Shown: positions 1 through 10,480 of the stretch, one piece after another
Layout of the letters: every line of letters starts with the position of its first letter
How positions within the stretch are numbered: position 1 is the stretch's first letter
Assembly (NCBI RefSeq): GCF_000953135.1
Contig: NZ_LN614827.1
Span: 1,765,001 to 1,829,000 of the forward strand
Direction: 5' to 3'
DNA: 64,000 nt
From: Legionella fallonii LLAP-10
Lineage (GTDB): Bacteria > Pseudomonadota > Gammaproteobacteria > Legionellales > Legionellaceae
Position numbers and translations under genes: made by a program
Notes under the pieces: model-generated
Told to the model about the DNA's origin: nothing
The model's input: the letters and a program-made list of their open reading frames with translations, nothing else
The model's database searches: none

Positions 1-953
1 CTCGCAAAATGTAATCTTCTTGATAATTCGCTTTTTATCTGCTCTTTATGCTCTTCATCCAAACCATCCCACTTATTAACCGCAATAACAAGAGCTTTAC
101 CTGATTCAATAATAAAACCAAGCAAGTTCATGTCTTGATCAGTTATCCCTTCATTAGCATCAAGTAGCTGTAAACAAACATTAGATTCTTTAATTGCTTG
201 TAATGTTTTAATTACAGAAAATTTTTCAATTTTTTCATCAATACGCGACTTTCTTCGTACCCCAGCAGTATCTATGAGAATATAAGATTGATTATCGCGC
301 TCAAAGGGTATGGCAATACTATCTCGAGTTGTTCCGGGCATGTCATATACTACAACCCGTTCTTCACCTAAGATTCTATTAATTAGTGTTGATTTCCCAA
401 CATTAGGGCGTCCTGCGAAAGCAATTTTAATAACATTATTATCGCTTACACTTTCAACTTCACCGCTAAAAGGCGTTAAGACCTGCTCTAATAAAGAGCT
501 GATACCATCCCCATGAGCAGAAGATATAGAATGAATATTAGAAATGCCTAAAGACTGAAAATCAGAACAAGCTACATCATCATCCAGCCCTTCTGTCTTA
601 TTCACAACCAGATGAACTTTTTTATTTAGCTTTCTTAAATTATCTGCAATATTTTCATCAATTCCAGTAAGACCGGAGCGACCATCAACAATAAAAAGCA
701 CTGCATCTGCTTCATTTAAAGCAATAGTCGATTGCTTGGACATTAAGCTATCAACAGCGATGTCATCTACACCAATACCTCCAGTATCTACTACGATAAA
801 TGCTTTATCATTATATTGAGCTTGACCATACTGTCGATCACGAGTAAGCCCTGGAAAATCAGCAACCAGGGCATCTTGTGTTTTAGTAAGTCGATTAAAT
901 AAAGTTGATTTGCCTACATTAGGACGACCAACTAGGGCAATTACAGGAATCAT
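1..953 (-). CDS. der: Ribosome-assembly GTPase Der (EngA), 3' part missing
   Basis: Der is a double-GTPase needed for 50S subunit maturation. Translating the minus strand from the ATG at 953 gives 317 codons with no stop before the window edge; the family is about 460 residues, so the C-terminal KH-like domain lies outside. Two complete G1 motifs, both GRPNVGKST, occur near residues 9 and 180, each followed by G3 motifs (DTGG, DTAG); G4 motifs NKTE and NKWD are visible. The start lies 2 bases beyond the bamB stop, and bamB-der is the usual gammaproteobacterial order. Identification is firm; only the 3' end is unseen. Confidence 0.95.
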   Translation of the reverse strand, partial: MIPVIALVGRPNVGKSTLFNRLTKTQDALVADFPGLTRDRQYGQAQYNDKAFIVVDTGGIGVDDIAVDSLMSKQSTIALNEADAVLFIVDGRSGLTGIDENIADNLRKLNKKVHLVVNKTEGLDDDVACSDFQSLGISNIHSISSAHGDGISSLLEQVLTPFSGEVESVSDNNVIKIAFAGRPNVGKSTLINRILGEERVVVYDMPGTTRDSIAIPFERDNQSYILIDTAGVRRKSRIDEKIEKFSVIKTLQAIKESNVCLQLLDANEGITDQDMNLLGFIIESGKALVIAVNKWDGLDEEHKEQIKSELSRRLHFA

Positions 954-955
954 TA

Positions 956-2110
956 TTAGCTCACCGACAATTGATTAAGTATTCCATTATCAGTTAATAC
1001 ATATACTTTCTTTCCTATTACACTAGGAGAAATCGTGATTGCTCCTGATAATTGAGATCGAGCTAACAACTCCCCTGTTTGCGATCCAATAAAGTGTAAA
1101 TATCCTGTCTTATCACCGACAACCAAATCATTACCAATAAGAACTGGTTCAGTAAGCCCCCTTGCCTTTAATGCAGTTTGCTTCCAATTAACATTGCCAG
1201 TAAGTTTATCTAAAGACCAAACCACATCATTACTATCCGTTAAATATAAGGTATTACCGCTGAGAACCATGTTTTTGTATACCGATCCTGGCTTTCTCCA
1301 AATGAATTGGCCATCACTCAACGATAAAGCACCAATATATCCTTGATAGCTCGCTAAATAAGCTACATTATCTTTTACGATAGGATCAGAATCTATATCA
1401 ACCAAACGCTCCACATCGCTAGCCCCAGCACCATAAGCAATACTTCTCTGCCAAACGACGCGGCCAGTATCTAATTCTAACGCATCCAATTTTCCATCAG
1501 GGAATCCGACAAGTGCCAAATTACCTACAATAATTGGTGAGGAGCTTGCTTTAAGAACCAGACTTGGTGAGCCATGCTCAGCCACCCACAATTGTTTACC
1601 ACTAGCGGTATCAAACGCAAATACTTTACCATCTATAGTTTTTGCAATTATTTTCTTATGCGATAATGCTGGAGGTGCTAAAACCTCACTGGAAACTTTA
1701 TTTTGCCACAGCACATTACCATTCGCTTGATTAAGCAAGACCACGGTAGATGCATTAGTACCAACGGCAATATATCCCTCAGCAACAGTGGGACCACTTA
1801 CAACCCCATGTTTCAACTGTGTGGACCATTGAATTTTACCATCGCTTTTATTAACAGCTTGTACTAGCCCGCTAGGATCCGCAGTATAAATTATACTACC
1901 CCGCACAGCAGGCTTTAATTTTAAATACTCATTGCTTTTATGAGACTTACCTACTGGAGCACTCCAATTCTGCGCTACTTTAAGTTGCGATTCTATTGAC
2001 TTTAATTCTTTAGGTTGAGGAGTATTATCCTTACCTAACATATAATCATCAACTTTGGAGCATCCTTGAGTTAGGACAGACAGAGCTAAAACCAAAAATC
2101 TAATTTTCAT
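956..2110 (-). CDS. bamB: Outer-membrane assembly lipoprotein BamB
   Basis: BamB is the beta-propeller lipoprotein of the BAM complex, which inserts beta-barrel proteins into the outer membrane. The 384-residue product begins with a short hydrophobic signal ending in the lipobox LTQGC (Cys17), then carries repeated PQQ-propeller motifs such as [27 protein letters not shown] and GRVVWQRSI at regular spacing, as expected for an eight-bladed propeller. Length matches the family (about 390). It lies between yfgM and der on the same strand, the conserved hisS-yfgM-bamB-der order, so co-transcription is likely. Confidence 0.94.
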   Translation of the reverse strand: MKIRFLVLALSVLTQGCSKVDDYMLGKDNTPQPKELKSIESQLKVAQNWSAPVGKSHKSNEYLKLKPAVRGSIIYTADPSGLVQAVNKSDGKIQWSTQLKHGVVSGPTVAEGYIAVGTNASTVVLLNQANGNVLWQNKVSSEVLAPPALSHKKIIAKTIDGKVFAFDTASGKQLWVAEHGSPSLVLKASSSPIIVGNLALVGFPDGKLDALELDTGRVVWQRSIAYGAGASDVERLVDIDSDPIVKDNVAYLASYQGYIGALSLSDGQFIWRKPGSVYKNMVLSGNTLYLTDSNDVVWSLDKLTGNVNWKQTALKARGLTEPVLIGNDLVVGDKTGYLHFIGSQTGELLARSQLSGAITISPSVIGKKVYVLTDNGILNQLSVS

Positions 2111-2136
2111 AAACCTAAAACCTTATTATCATCAAT

Positions 2137-2811
2137 TTATGCCGATTCATTTTTTTTGTTATCAGAAATCATAGATTGAGTTCTCATTGCCAATTCATTT
2201 GTTTTCATTTCTAAAAATAAATTACCCATTCCATTAGTTTTAACCTCATCAATAGCTAAGCGATATGCTGCAATAGCTTGCTCATATTGTCCTGTTGCAC
2301 CATATATGTCGCCTTTTAATTCATTAACTACTGGTAAATAGGTTTCATCATCGATGGCACTCAACTCATTTAAAGCATTTGTATAAGATTTACCCGCCAC
2401 TAATATGCGCGCTATACGAATTTTGGCTATTTGTTTTAAACTAGCCATACTACTTTTATTTGCTACAAGCGTTAACTCATCCCTTGCTTGATCTAATTTA
2501 TTTTTAGATACATAAATTTTTGCAAGAGTCATATGAGCAACATCCGCATAAACAGAGTTATCGTAATCCTTAATCAATTCATTAGCATAAGCCCTCACTG
2601 ATTTAGTATTTTGATTCGATAAAGCAACCATCATATTTTCATAAGTAACAGAGGCTTGTTGAGTCAATTTGTTCTGATGCCAATGCATGTATCGATACCC
2701 AGCGATACAAAGGAGTATCAGTGACAATAAGATTGTGACTATATTCCCATAACGCTTCCACCATTTTTTTATAACTTCTAGTTGCTCTTCTTCTGTCATA
2801 TATACAGACAT
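2137..2811 (-). CDS. yfgM: YfgM-type ancillary SecYEG translocon subunit (TPR)
   Basis: The product (224 residues) has a short cytoplasmic N-terminus beginning MSVYMTEEEQ, one membrane helix near residues 23-42 and a periplasmic region of TPR-like helices. That is the architecture of YfgM, which pairs with the chaperone PpiD at the SecYEG translocon. The first ATG is preferred because the charged N-terminus then aligns with the E. coli protein. It sits between hisS and bamB as in other gammaproteobacteria. The TPR assignment rests on repeated helical pairs with Ala/Tyr spacing rather than a strong consensus. Confidence 0.85.
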   Translation of the reverse strand: MSVYMTEEEQLEVIKKWWKRYGNIVTILLSLILLCIAGYRYMHWHQNKLTQQASVTYENMMVALSNQNTKSVRAYANELIKDYDNSVYADVAHMTLAKIYVSKNKLDQARDELTLVANKSSMASLKQIAKIRIARILVAGKSYTNALNELSAIDDETYLPVVNELKGDIYGATGQYEQAIAAYRLAIDEVKTNGMGNLFLEMKTNELAMRTQSMISDNKKNESA

Positions 2812-2820
2812 AATACGCCC

Positions 2821-4104
2821 TCACACTGACTCTAAGTAATCCTGCAAAAACCGATTGATGTTATTTTGCTCAATGGTAATTTGTTCCATATCCTTTCGTA
2901 AATCTTTAATACTCACACTTTGGTTTGCAATTTCATTTTCACCCAAAATTAAAGCTAACCGAGCTCCACTTTTGTCTGCTTTTTTAAATTGACTTTTAAA
3001 ACTACCGCCTGTCGTATTGGTTATTATTTCTATAGCTGGATATGCATCACGAATTAATTCTGCTAAGGCTAATCCTTGGACTATGGCATCAGTATTAGTA
3101 GCAATAATAAATAAAGACTCGTTCTTTTCAGGTAATGTAACTGAGTTTAATGTTTCCATTAAAAGCAGTATGCGCTCTATACCAAGAGCAAAACCTGCAG
3201 CAGACGTGGCCGCACCACCTAGTTGCTCAACCAATATATCGTACCTACCTCCAGCACATACAGTTGCTTGACTGCCTAATTTATCGGTTACCCATTCAAA
3301 TACAGTATGGCCGTAATAATCTAGTCCTCTGACTAACGAAGGATTAATAGTATAAGGTATCCGCAGTGCGGTCAAACCATCGCAAAATGCCTGAAAATGC
3401 TCTCGGCTTCTTCCTTCTAAAATATCAATTAGCTTAGGTGCTTTTGCAATTAATTCTTTTAAATCAGGATTTTTACTGTCAAGAATACGTAAAGGATTGC
3501 GTTCTAATCGCCGTTTGCTATCCTCATCAAGTTGCTCGTAATGATCGCGTAAATACTCAACTAAGATTTGTTTATATTGTTGGCGCTCTACTAATTCTCC
3601 AAGGGTATTAATTTGCAACTCAACATGGTTAGCAAACCCCAACTGTATCCACAACCTACGACAAATTGATATTAACTCAAGCTCTATAGTGAAATCAGCT
3701 ATACCAAAAGCCTCGACACCAAATTGGGTAAATTGCCTATATCGACCCTTTTGTGGTCTCTCGTGACGGAACATAGGCCCCATGTACCATAGTTTTTGCT
3801 GTTGATTATGCAGCAAACCATGCTCCAAGCAAGCACGAACGCAGCCAGCAGTTCCCTCAGGCCTCAAGGTTAAACTATCACCATTTAGGTCATTAAAAGT
3901 ATACATTTCTTTTTCAACTATGTCGGTCACTTCACCGATAGTTCGTTTGAATAATTGCGTACTTTCAACTAGAGGAAAGCGTATTTCCTGATAGCCATAT
4001 CGTGAAAGACAATCAGCAAATTTTTGCTCCACATAACGCCAAATAGCAGTCGTATCAGGCAACACATCATTCATTCCACGGACTGCTTGAATTCGTTCAG
4101 ACAC
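2821..4104 (-). CDS. hisS: Histidyl-tRNA synthetase
   Basis: This class II synthetase charges tRNA-His. The 427-residue length is typical. Visible signatures are the N-terminal [19 protein letters not shown], class II motif 2 around [15 protein letters not shown], the histidine-specific [12 protein letters not shown], and motif 3 near [12 protein letters not shown], followed by the anticodon-binding domain. Its start overlaps the end of rodZ by 8 bases, and yfgM begins 9 bases after its stop, indicating an operon with translational coupling. Confidence 0.97.
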   Translation of the reverse strand: MSERIQAVRGMNDVLPDTTAIWRYVEQKFADCLSRYGYQEIRFPLVESTQLFKRTIGEVTDIVEKEMYTFNDLNGDSLTLRPEGTAGCVRACLEHGLLHNQQQKLWYMGPMFRHERPQKGRYRQFTQFGVEAFGIADFTIELELISICRRLWIQLGFANHVELQINTLGELVERQQYKQILVEYLRDHYEQLDEDSKRRLERNPLRILDSKNPDLKELIAKAPKLIDILEGRSREHFQAFCDGLTALRIPYTINPSLVRGLDYYGHTVFEWVTDKLGSQATVCAGGRYDILVEQLGGAATSAAGFALGIERILLLMETLNSVTLPEKNESLFIIATNTDAIVQGLALAELIRDAYPAIEIITNTTGGSFKSQFKKADKSGARLALILGENEIANQSVSIKDLRKDMEQITIEQNNINRFLQDYLESV

Positions 4105-4678
4105 CTTGCTTCTCCAATGGGGACATTTGGGCGGTCGGAGTTAATAAGGATTGCATTTTAGATAAATCTGTTAATTTTAACTCTGTCCCTGTCTGATCAG
4201 TCGTTGCTGGTTGATTTAAAGATAAATCGGTCAAGGTTTTTTTAGCTGAATAAACAGGCTGGCTGTCTCTATTTTTTTGCCACCAAATACCAACAGCTAC
4301 AAGCACACCTATTGCAAACAATAAAGTAAACCAACGGATAATATGTTCTGCTTTATGGGACTCGCGTTTACTCTGCCATAAAGCCCTTTCTGGTTTTTTC
4401 TCAAATGAATATTGGGTATTAAACACATCAAGGAAAGGCTCAGGAGATACTCCCAACAGTTTGGAGTATGCACGGAGATAACCTTTTACAAAAACAGGCT
4501 CTGGTAAAAGGTGGAATTCGCCACTTTCGATTAATTCTATAATACGAGCTCTCAAGTGCAATTTGCTTGCAACATAATCGATAGAATAACCTTTTTGTTG
4601 ACGTAGACTTGCAAGTTGTGTTCCTGGATTATCAATCTCAATATTATTTACTTCATCCATTACTGGCGCTGTATTCAT
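4097..4678 (-). CDS. rodZ: RodZ-type cytoskeleton/cell-shape protein, short form
   Basis: The N-terminal about 75 residues form a helix-turn-helix of the RodZ type ([20 protein letters not shown], then [23 protein letters not shown]). A membrane helix follows near residues 115-133 ([18 protein letters not shown]). RodZ links MreB to the envelope. At 193 residues it is much shorter than the E. coli protein (337): the periplasmic beta-domain is replaced by a 60-residue tail. The start at 4678 is chosen for its GGAG seven bases upstream, which makes a 26-base overlap with pilW. Position just before hisS is conserved. Confidence 0.82.
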   Translation of the reverse strand: MNTAPVMDEVNNIEIDNPGTQLASLRQQKGYSIDYVASKLHLRARIIELIESGEFHLLPEPVFVKGYLRAYSKLLGVSPEPFLDVFNTQYSFEKKPERALWQSKRESHKAEHIIRWFTLLFAIGVLVAVGIWWQKNRDSQPVYSAKKTLTDLSLNQPATTDQTGTELKLTDLSKMQSLLTPTAQMSPLEKQGV

Positions 4679-5462
4679 TGTTTACTCCACTATTATTAGT
4701 ATGCGGATCTATTTTGTTAAAATTGTTTTCATACTCTGCAGCGAGGTCAAATTTACCTGCTTTTTCTGCAATCTCTTTGGCCAATGCTAAAAAAATCTTA
4801 TCATTTAACACTAATTCCGGATTTTTTTGGATCAAATTAAGTGCCTCAGTATCATGTCCTTCTTTACTTTCAATCTTGGCCAGCTCATAAAGTGACACCT
4901 TCCTAGTCGGATCCTGATTCAGAGCCGTTGTAAAATAGTGCTTCGCTTTATTAAGATCAGGAATGGCTTGCGCACAAAGACCGGCATTTTCATAAGCACC
5001 TGCAGTATGAATGTAATGCTCATCTTTCACTGCCTTTAAAAAATATCCCTCGGCTTTCTTATACTCTCCCTGACGGCACAAAAAGGTTCCGTAATTATTA
5101 AGCTGTGCTCCGTCATTTCCAGATAAGGAAATTGCTTTTAAATAATAGTTTTTAGCTTTTTCCAACTCGTTAGTTTGCTCATTATAATAAGCCATTGCTG
5201 CATTCACATCAGGGGAGTTAGGTTCTTGTTCCAGCGCAAGAAGTAATTTCTTTTTTGCCCGAGGTCTATCCCCTTGCTTTAAATACCCCAGGCCTAATTG
5301 CACATTGAATAAAGCAGCTTTTTTGAGATCGGGCTTTTTCACAGTATCTACTTGAGTAGATTTAGTTTGATGACAAGCCAATAAGAATAAACATGTCATT
5401 ATAATCAAGAACCGTAAAGCTTTATGCACAATAACCACTTGAGGATAGAAAAGATTTCGCAT
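4653..5462 (-). CDS. pilW: Type IV pilus biogenesis lipoprotein PilW/PilF (TPR)
   Basis: The protein is a TPR lipoprotein needed for PilQ secretin assembly and pilus stability. A hydrophobic signal ends in lipobox LLAC (Cys30 from the first ATG) and is followed by tandem TPR units such as GYLKQGDRPRAKKKLLLALE and NYGTFLCRQGEYKKAEGYFL. The real start may be an internal GTG at codon 12 (VHKALRF), which gives a more usual signal peptide. The gene lies between rlmN and rodZ, the standard order. The 269-residue length fits the family. Confidence 0.86.
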   Translation of the reverse strand: MRNLFYPQVVIVHKALRFLIIMTCLFLLACHQTKSTQVDTVKKPDLKKAALFNVQLGLGYLKQGDRPRAKKKLLLALEQEPNSPDVNAAMAYYNEQTNELEKAKNYYLKAISLSGNDGAQLNNYGTFLCRQGEYKKAEGYFLKAVKDEHYIHTAGAYENAGLCAQAIPDLNKAKHYFTTALNQDPTRKVSLYELAKIESKEGHDTEALNLIQKNPELVLNDKIFLALAKEIAEKAGKFDLAAEYENNFNKIDPHTNNSGVNNEYSASNG

Positions 5463-5587
5463 TATAACCGCTTACTGAGAAATTAAAAATAATTTATCAT
5501 CTCATTTCTTAACTAATTAAAGCTTATCTGTGTTAAGACAAAGAATCAAAATCCCTTTCCATTAAGCTGACACGCCTATGTTAACAG

Positions 5588-6721
5588 TTACAGTGCAACA
5601 ACATCATCTGCTTGCTGTGTTTTAGGCATGAAATGAAGCTTTTGCCATCGCTGCGAACGGCTCGTTCTGTCTTTAACCTCTCCAGCTAATTGGCCACAAG
5701 CAGCATCAATATCATCGCCACGCGTTTTACGTGTAATGGTATTAATTCCATTACTCATTAATAAATCTCTAAAAGCATCTATCGCTGTTTGAGGCGAACG
5801 CTCATACTGTGCCATAGGAAATGGATTAAAAGGAATTAAATTGACTTTTGCTGGTACATTTTTAAGTAATTTAATCAACTGATATGCATGCTCAGGTTGA
5901 TCATTAACATCCTTTAACATGACGTATTCAAAAGTAACCTTTCTACGTGGTTCATCTTTAAAATAAATCTTGCAAAGAGCCATTAATTGTTTCAATGGAT
6001 ATTTTTTATTTATAGGAACAAGTTCATTGCGCAATTCGTCATTAGGAGCATGCAGTGACACCGCCAAAGCCACAGGACTCACTTCTCTTAAGCGCTCCAA
6101 ATCTGGCAACACGCCTGAAGTACTTAAAGTAACGCGACGCTTGGATAATCCGTAAGCAAAATCATCCATCATAATATTCATCGCAGAAACCACGTTATCG
6201 AAATTAAGCAGAGGCTCTCCCATTCCCATCATGACAACATTAGTTACTCGTTTATCATGTGCCCCTTGATTAGTGGATAGCTCTCTGACCGCAAGCCATA
6301 CTTGACCAATAATTTCCGCAGTAGACAAATTACGATTAAAACCTTGTTTGGCTGTAGAACAAAAAGAACAGTTTAAGGCACATCCTACTTGCGATGAAAC
6401 ACAGAGTGTTCCGCGATTTTTCTCTGGTATAAAAACAGTTTCTATGCAATTACCGCACTCTAACTTCAATAGCCATTTATGGGTACCATCAGCTGACTTT
6501 TGACAAGTTACAATTTCAGGTACGCCAATAAAAGACAATCGAGAAAGCTTTTCTCTTAAAGCCTTCCCGAGATTAGTCATTTGAGTGAAATCATGTAAGC
6601 CGGTTTGGTGAATCCATTGAATTAACTGCTGTGCTCTAAAGGGCTTTTCCCCCCAAGACGACAACAACTCTCGCAACTGTTGATAATTATAATTCAATAG
6701 ATTAACTTTTTGTTCTAACAT
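5588..6721 (-). CDS. rlmN: Dual-specificity 23S rRNA/tRNA methyltransferase RlmN (radical SAM)
   Basis: RlmN methylates C2 of A2503 in 23S rRNA and A37 in some tRNAs. The radical-SAM cluster motif CALNCSFC (CX3CX2C) lies near residue 115, and the C-terminal methylation cysteine is in [23 protein letters not shown] and the KKYPLKQLM segment are family signatures. The ATG at 6721 is chosen because GGAG lies five bases upstream; the GTG two codons earlier overlaps that site. It is 377 residues long, normal for the family, and lies between ndk and pilW. Confidence 0.96.
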   Translation of the reverse strand: MLEQKVNLLNYNYQQLRELLSSWGEKPFRAQQLIQWIHQTGLHDFTQMTNLGKALREKLSRLSFIGVPEIVTCQKSADGTHKWLLKLECGNCIETVFIPEKNRGTLCVSSQVGCALNCSFCSTAKQGFNRNLSTAEIIGQVWLAVRELSTNQGAHDKRVTNVVMMGMGEPLLNFDNVVSAMNIMMDDFAYGLSKRRVTLSTSGVLPDLERLREVSPVALAVSLHAPNDELRNELVPINKKYPLKQLMALCKIYFKDEPRRKVTFEYVMLKDVNDQPEHAYQLIKLLKNVPAKVNLIPFNPFPMAQYERSPQTAIDAFRDLLMSNGINTITRKTRGDDIDAACGQLAGEVKDRTSRSQRWQKLHFMPKTQQADDVVAL

Positions 6722-6738
6722 GCTCACTCCAAACTCAT

Positions 6739-7164
6739 TTATCTATCGCAAACTTCGTGTGGCTCAAAGAAAAATGCAATTTCACGAGCAGCATTTTCAA
6801 GACTATCAGAACCATGTACTGCATTAGCATCGATACTGTCAGCAAAATCAGCGCGTATTGTTCCAGCAGCAGCTTCCTTAGGATTAGTAGCCCCCATAAT
6901 TTCTCTATTCTTAGCTACAGCATTTTCACCTTTTAATACCTGAATCATTACTGGACCAGATATCATAAATTCAACTAAATCTTTGAAGAAAGGACGCGCT
7001 CTGTGAATATCGTAGAAGTCTTCCGCTTGTTCACGTGATAAATGTGCCATTTTTGCAGCAACTATATCCAAGCCAGCATTTTCAAAGCGAGCATAGATTT
7101 GTCCGATAACAGATTTAGCTACTGCATCGGGTTTAATAATTGATAAGGTTAATTCTTTAGCCAT
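6739..7164 (-). CDS. ndk: Nucleoside diphosphate kinase
   Basis: Ndk exchanges gamma-phosphates among nucleoside triphosphates through a phosphohistidine. The protein starts [15 protein letters not shown] and carries the active-site segment [12 protein letters not shown] with the catalytic histidine; its 141-residue length is standard. An upstream in-frame ATG at 7206 is rejected: the ATG at 7164 has GGAG six bases before it and gives the canonical N-terminus. rlmN follows after 17 bases, the usual ndk-rlmN-pilW order. Confidence 0.97.
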   Translation of the reverse strand: MAKELTLSIIKPDAVAKSVIGQIYARFENAGLDIVAAKMAHLSREQAEDFYDIHRARPFFKDLVEFMISGPVMIQVLKGENAVAKNREIMGATNPKEAAAGTIRADFADSIDANAVHGSDSLENAAREIAFFFEPHEVCDR

Positions 7165-7259
7165 TATTACTCCATGGGGGTTAGTGTAAAACGCATTATT
7201 ATACATTAAATTATGTGCTTCTGGCTAATATAAATTCACAAAGAGAGTCATTAAACCGT

Positions 7260-8153
7260 TTATTTAGTACGCTTTTCACCTATAGTTTTATCAAAATGTA
7301 AAGATTCTCTATTGGCTTCATCCTGAATTGGATCAATCTTATACTCCGGTAGCAACTTAATTAACTCCGTTACGCGCAGAATTGCTTCATAAAACAGAGT
7401 ACGATAAGACAAGGCATTTTGAGTAAGCTCATCAGCTCTTTCAAAAAAACTACTGATCTTACTATTAAAATTAATTGTGAAATTAATTAAATCAGATAAA
7501 TTATGGGCAATTTGCTCTTTTAGCTGTTCCGATAAATTCAAGCGAAGTACTTGATTCATTTTGTTTACAAAAGCATATTTATCATTTTCAATCTGTGGGG
7601 ATGTTAAATCGCAAAAAACCAATGCATGAGTCACTGCCCGTCTAATGACGCTTCTCTTAATGTCCAAATTATTATTTTTCAATGTGGTACTGGTAAGCCT
7701 AATCGCTGACTCCATAATGACTTTCCATTCTTTAGCTATTTTAATTAGAACAGACTGACTATTTGCAATCAATGAATCATGTGCTGTCTGTTTTTGATGA
7801 AACTCCTCTCCTATAATAACTAGCTGCTTTCGTTCCTCCTCAATTGATTCTCTTGTATGAGCCCCTTGAGCCTCGGGTGGTTTTCCACTTTCACCTGACA
7901 GTAAATAATCAATAAATATTTTTTGGGCATATACATGATAGTCATTTGCTTGTTGCAGTATTATCCCATTAAGAACATTTTTTAAAGGTACTTGTATTAG
8001 CTGATGATAAAAACTAAAAGGACTTTTAACAGCAGCTAAAAGTTCAGATTGAGGTAAAACAATTTGGTAAGTGCCTAATATTCTTTCAGATGTAATCACA
8101 CCATAAGTTGAAAACCATTGATTTATTTCATCCGCTGTTTTTTTCTCGTTCAT
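7260..8153 (-). CDS. Unknown cytosolic helical protein, effector-like
   Basis: I do not recognise this 297-residue protein. It has no signal peptide or membrane helix and appears almost entirely helical, with an Arg/Glu-rich stretch near residues 100-112. The C-terminal 25 residues are polar and charged (DEANRESLHF, then GEKRTK), which is compatible with, but not diagnostic of, a Dot/Icm secretion signal. It stands alone on the minus strand between ndk and the divergent miaE, separated from ndk by about 95 bases. An unknown housekeeping protein of Legionellaceae is equally possible. Confidence 0.6.
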   Translation of the reverse strand: MNEKKTADEINQWFSTYGVITSERILGTYQIVLPQSELLAAVKSPFSFYHQLIQVPLKNVLNGIILQQANDYHVYAQKIFIDYLLSGESGKPPEAQGAHTRESIEEERKQLVIIGEEFHQKQTAHDSLIANSQSVLIKIAKEWKVIMESAIRLTSTTLKNNNLDIKRSVIRRAVTHALVFCDLTSPQIENDKYAFVNKMNQVLRLNLSEQLKEQIAHNLSDLINFTINFNSKISSFFERADELTQNALSYRTLFYEAILRVTELIKLLPEYKIDPIQDEANRESLHFDKTIGEKRTK

Positions 8154-8226
8154 TATGCATCCAATTTAATTTTTTTAAAGTCTGTGATATAAGACAATTT
8201 ACTTGAAATTATAGTGTATTTTATTG

Positions 8227-8904
8227 ATGGTAAAACGATTAGACGAAGATTTACAGAGATTATATAAATTTCTCCAAATTAAAACTCCAGAATCCTGGCT
8301 AAATTATGCAGCAGCCCATATTCCTCTACTATTAGTGGATCACGCTCATTGTGAACGTAAAGCAGCAGCAACTGCAATCAATTTTATGAGTAAGTATCCC
8401 GAACGGAACGAATTGATTGATGTGATGTCCCCTTTAGCGCGCGAAGAATTGTTGCATTTTGAGAAAGTAATCAATCTGATGCAACAAAGAGGAATTTCTT
8501 TTGGACCATTACAACCGTCAGATTACGCAACAACTCTGCATAAAAAAGTAACGAGTAAAGCAGGCAAAGAGCGCTTGCGCGATCAGCTCATCATAGGAGC
8601 AATCATAGAAGCCCGATCTTGTGAGCGTTTTCATGCCATTATACCCTATCTTGAGGATGCAGAATTAGCAAAATTCTATGGAACTTTACTTCGCTCTGAA
8701 GCACGACATTTTGAGAATTATCTACATCTGGCCAATCTTTATGGTGGTGATATTGAAGAGCGTATAAAGGACTTATTAGCGATAGAAAATAAATTTATTC
8801 TCTCTACTGATACAGTATTCCGTTTCCATAGTGGGGTTCCGCCAATGTCTGTACTCAATGCTGAGCCGCATCCTGATGAAGTAACACATATTGAGAACTA
8901 TTAG
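8227..8904 (+). CDS. miaE: tRNA-(ms2io6A37) hydroxylase MiaE
   Basis: MiaE is a ferritin-like di-iron monooxygenase that hydroxylates the isopentenyl group of ms2i6A37 in tRNA. The 225-residue product has the paired iron-ligand helices: HCERKAAATAINFM, REELLHFEKV, EARSCERFHAI and SEARHFENYL, giving the ExxH pattern typical of the family. The ATG at 8227 is preferred over the TTG directly before it. Upstream is a divergent unknown gene, and downstream a 9-bp stem separates it from the next gene on the opposite strand. Confidence 0.93.
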   Translation: MVKRLDEDLQRLYKFLQIKTPESWLNYAAAHIPLLLVDHAHCERKAAATAINFMSKYPERNELIDVMSPLAREELLHFEKVINLMQQRGISFGPLQPSDYATTLHKKVTSKAGKERLRDQLIIGAIIEARSCERFHAIIPYLEDAELAKFYGTLLRSEARHFENYLHLANLYGGDIEERIKDLLAIENKFILSTDTVFRFHSGVPPMSVLNAEPHPDEVTHIENY

Positions 8905-8952
8905 AGTTAGAAATAGCACTCTGGTGTTTATAACATAAGAATGGTAAAAGAT

Positions 8953-8982
8953 ATTTGTCGGACAATTTGTTGCCCGACAAAT
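8953..8982. terminator. Stem-loop between convergent genes
   Basis: ATTTGTCGG (8953-8961) pairs perfectly with CCGACAAAT (8974-8982) around a 12-base loop that can pair further. It lies between miaE and a convergent unknown gene, so a bidirectional terminator is likely, although no strong T run follows on either strand. Confidence 0.55.
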
Positions 8983-8995
8983 CTGATATCGTTAA

Positions 8996-9748
8996 TTAGC
9001 GACTGGGAGTAAAGCTTAAGTCTGTTGTTTCTGAAAGAAAATTTTGCAATCCGTTATCGGGATCATTTTTCAATGCAACAAATGCTGCTTTATCTAAAAG
9101 TTTTCCTGTTGTCTCATGAACAAATTGTTTTTCTTCTGTAGGATGTGGTTTATAACCGTTGTCTTTTAACCATTTTACAACTCCCTTCTCAAAAGCGTCC
9201 TCGAGCTGTTGTCTCTCTTTAGTTAAAAGATCTTTATTATCTACGAGATCAGAACGCATCAATGGAGCTATTTTTAGCTTATTATCATCAGTGAAAGTAA
9301 CATTATGTTCTAAAGACGGTAACGAAATTTCAGAAGGCGGTTTAATAAAACTATCTTTAATCTTGCCAAGAATTAGACCATCGATTACAGCCTGCTTTAA
9401 TGGCATTCTAAGGTTTTCTTCCAATTTACCATCGACCGCTTGAACCATCATGCCAAGCGTATTCAGTAAATTCAACATGGATATTTTCCATTCACTATTA
9501 TAGGCCGCAGCTGCTTCTGACGTAGCTTTCTCCACATGCCCAATCCAATCATCCCAAGCAGTAATAGGGTTTCCTTTATCATCATGCCTGATAACAAGAC
9601 TTCGTCTCAATTCATCAAGCTCAGCAGCACGGGCTGATGCTCGATCTTGAGCTAATTTTTGTTTATATACTTCAACCGCATTCAATTCTTCTTTTTCGCG
9701 AATTTCCTTTAGCTTATTCTGCATTTCTGTATCTTTAGCTCTAGTCAT
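8996..9748 (-). CDS. Unknown effector-like protein next to lpxH (RavY position)
   Basis: This 250-residue soluble protein has a charged helical N-terminus (about residues 1-50, rich in Lys/Glu/Arg) and no signal peptide. I do not recognise a domain. The ATG at 9748 is chosen because GGAG lies seven bases upstream; the TTG at 9760 would overlap that site. From memory of L. pneumophila gene order, the Dot/Icm effector RavY maps beside the lpxH-minC-fadD group, so this may be its counterpart. That is a synteny inference, not sequence recognition. It follows lpxH after 12 bases. Confidence 0.6.
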   Translation of the reverse strand: MTRAKDTEMQNKLKEIREKEELNAVEVYKQKLAQDRASARAAELDELRRSLVIRHDDKGNPITAWDDWIGHVEKATSEAAAAYNSEWKISMLNLLNTLGMMVQAVDGKLEENLRMPLKQAVIDGLILGKIKDSFIKPPSEISLPSLEHNVTFTDDNKLKIAPLMRSDLVDNKDLLTKERQQLEDAFEKGVVKWLKDNGYKPHPTEEKQFVHETTGKLLDKAAFVALKNDPDNGLQNFLSETTDLSFTPSR

Positions 9749-9760
9749 ATAAGACTCCAA

Positions 9761-10480
9761 TTAATTCTGGGTAAAATAAACCCCTTTTGTATTATCATAA
9801 CACAATAGCATTGGATTGTCATCCCAATCACTGAGTACATATCTCTTAAATTTTTGATGATAGACGTTATAGCTAGTTAAGCCTGGTTTATGGGTATGCC
9901 CATGAATCAATGTAACTATCTGATGTTTAGACATATGATGGATAACAGAATCTACCACCACATCCATCTCTTCCAGAGTTTTGCTTTGGTCATTCTGACT
10001 TATTGTCCGAACTTTATTAACCAATCGCTCACGATAGCTTAAAGGTAAGCTTAGAAATAAAAAAGTAAATAATCTATTGCGCGTTAATAATCTAAATCGC
10101 TGGTGAGCTTTATCTTTAATACAATACCTATCTCCATGAACCAGCATTACCTTTTCGTTACCTAAGGTAATAATAGTTGGCTCGGGTAAAACAGTCCATC
10201 CTGCATGTTTGGCAAAAACATCGCCTAACAAGAAGTCTCTGTTACCCGCCATATAGAATAAAGAAATACCCGCTGTTACTAAAGAATACAGCTGCCTGGC
10301 TATCCCCATGCTCCATTCGTTGATAGAGTCGTCTCCTGCCCAAACATGAAAAAAATCACCTAAAATATAGACAGTCTTTACTGAGTTTTTTGCCCAATCA
10401 ATAAAGTTATCAAAACGTAACTTAATCCCCTCATCATTAGGATGTAAATGCAAATCAGAAATAAAAACAACATCAATCAT
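9761..10480 (-). CDS. lpxH: UDP-2,3-diacylglucosamine pyrophosphatase LpxH
   Basis: LpxH cleaves UDP-diacylglucosamine to lipid X in lipid A synthesis at the inner membrane face. The 239-residue metallophosphoesterase shows all metal motifs in order: ISDLHLHPND, LGDFFHVWAGDD, AGNRDFLLGD, LVHGDRYC and LIHGHTHKPG. Its start overlaps the minC stop by 4 bases, so the two are translationally coupled. Length and motifs separate it from the calcineurin-like LpxI and LpxG alternatives. Confidence 0.95.
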   Translation of the reverse strand: MIDVVFISDLHLHPNDEGIKLRFDNFIDWAKNSVKTVYILGDFFHVWAGDDSINEWSMGIARQLYSLVTAGISLFYMAGNRDFLLGDVFAKHAGWTVLPEPTIITLGNEKVMLVHGDRYCIKDKAHQRFRLLTRNRLFTFLFLSLPLSYRERLVNKVRTISQNDQSKTLEEMDVVVDSVIHHMSKHQIVTLIHGHTHKPGLTSYNVYHQKFKRYVLSDWDDNPMLLCYDNTKGVYFTQN

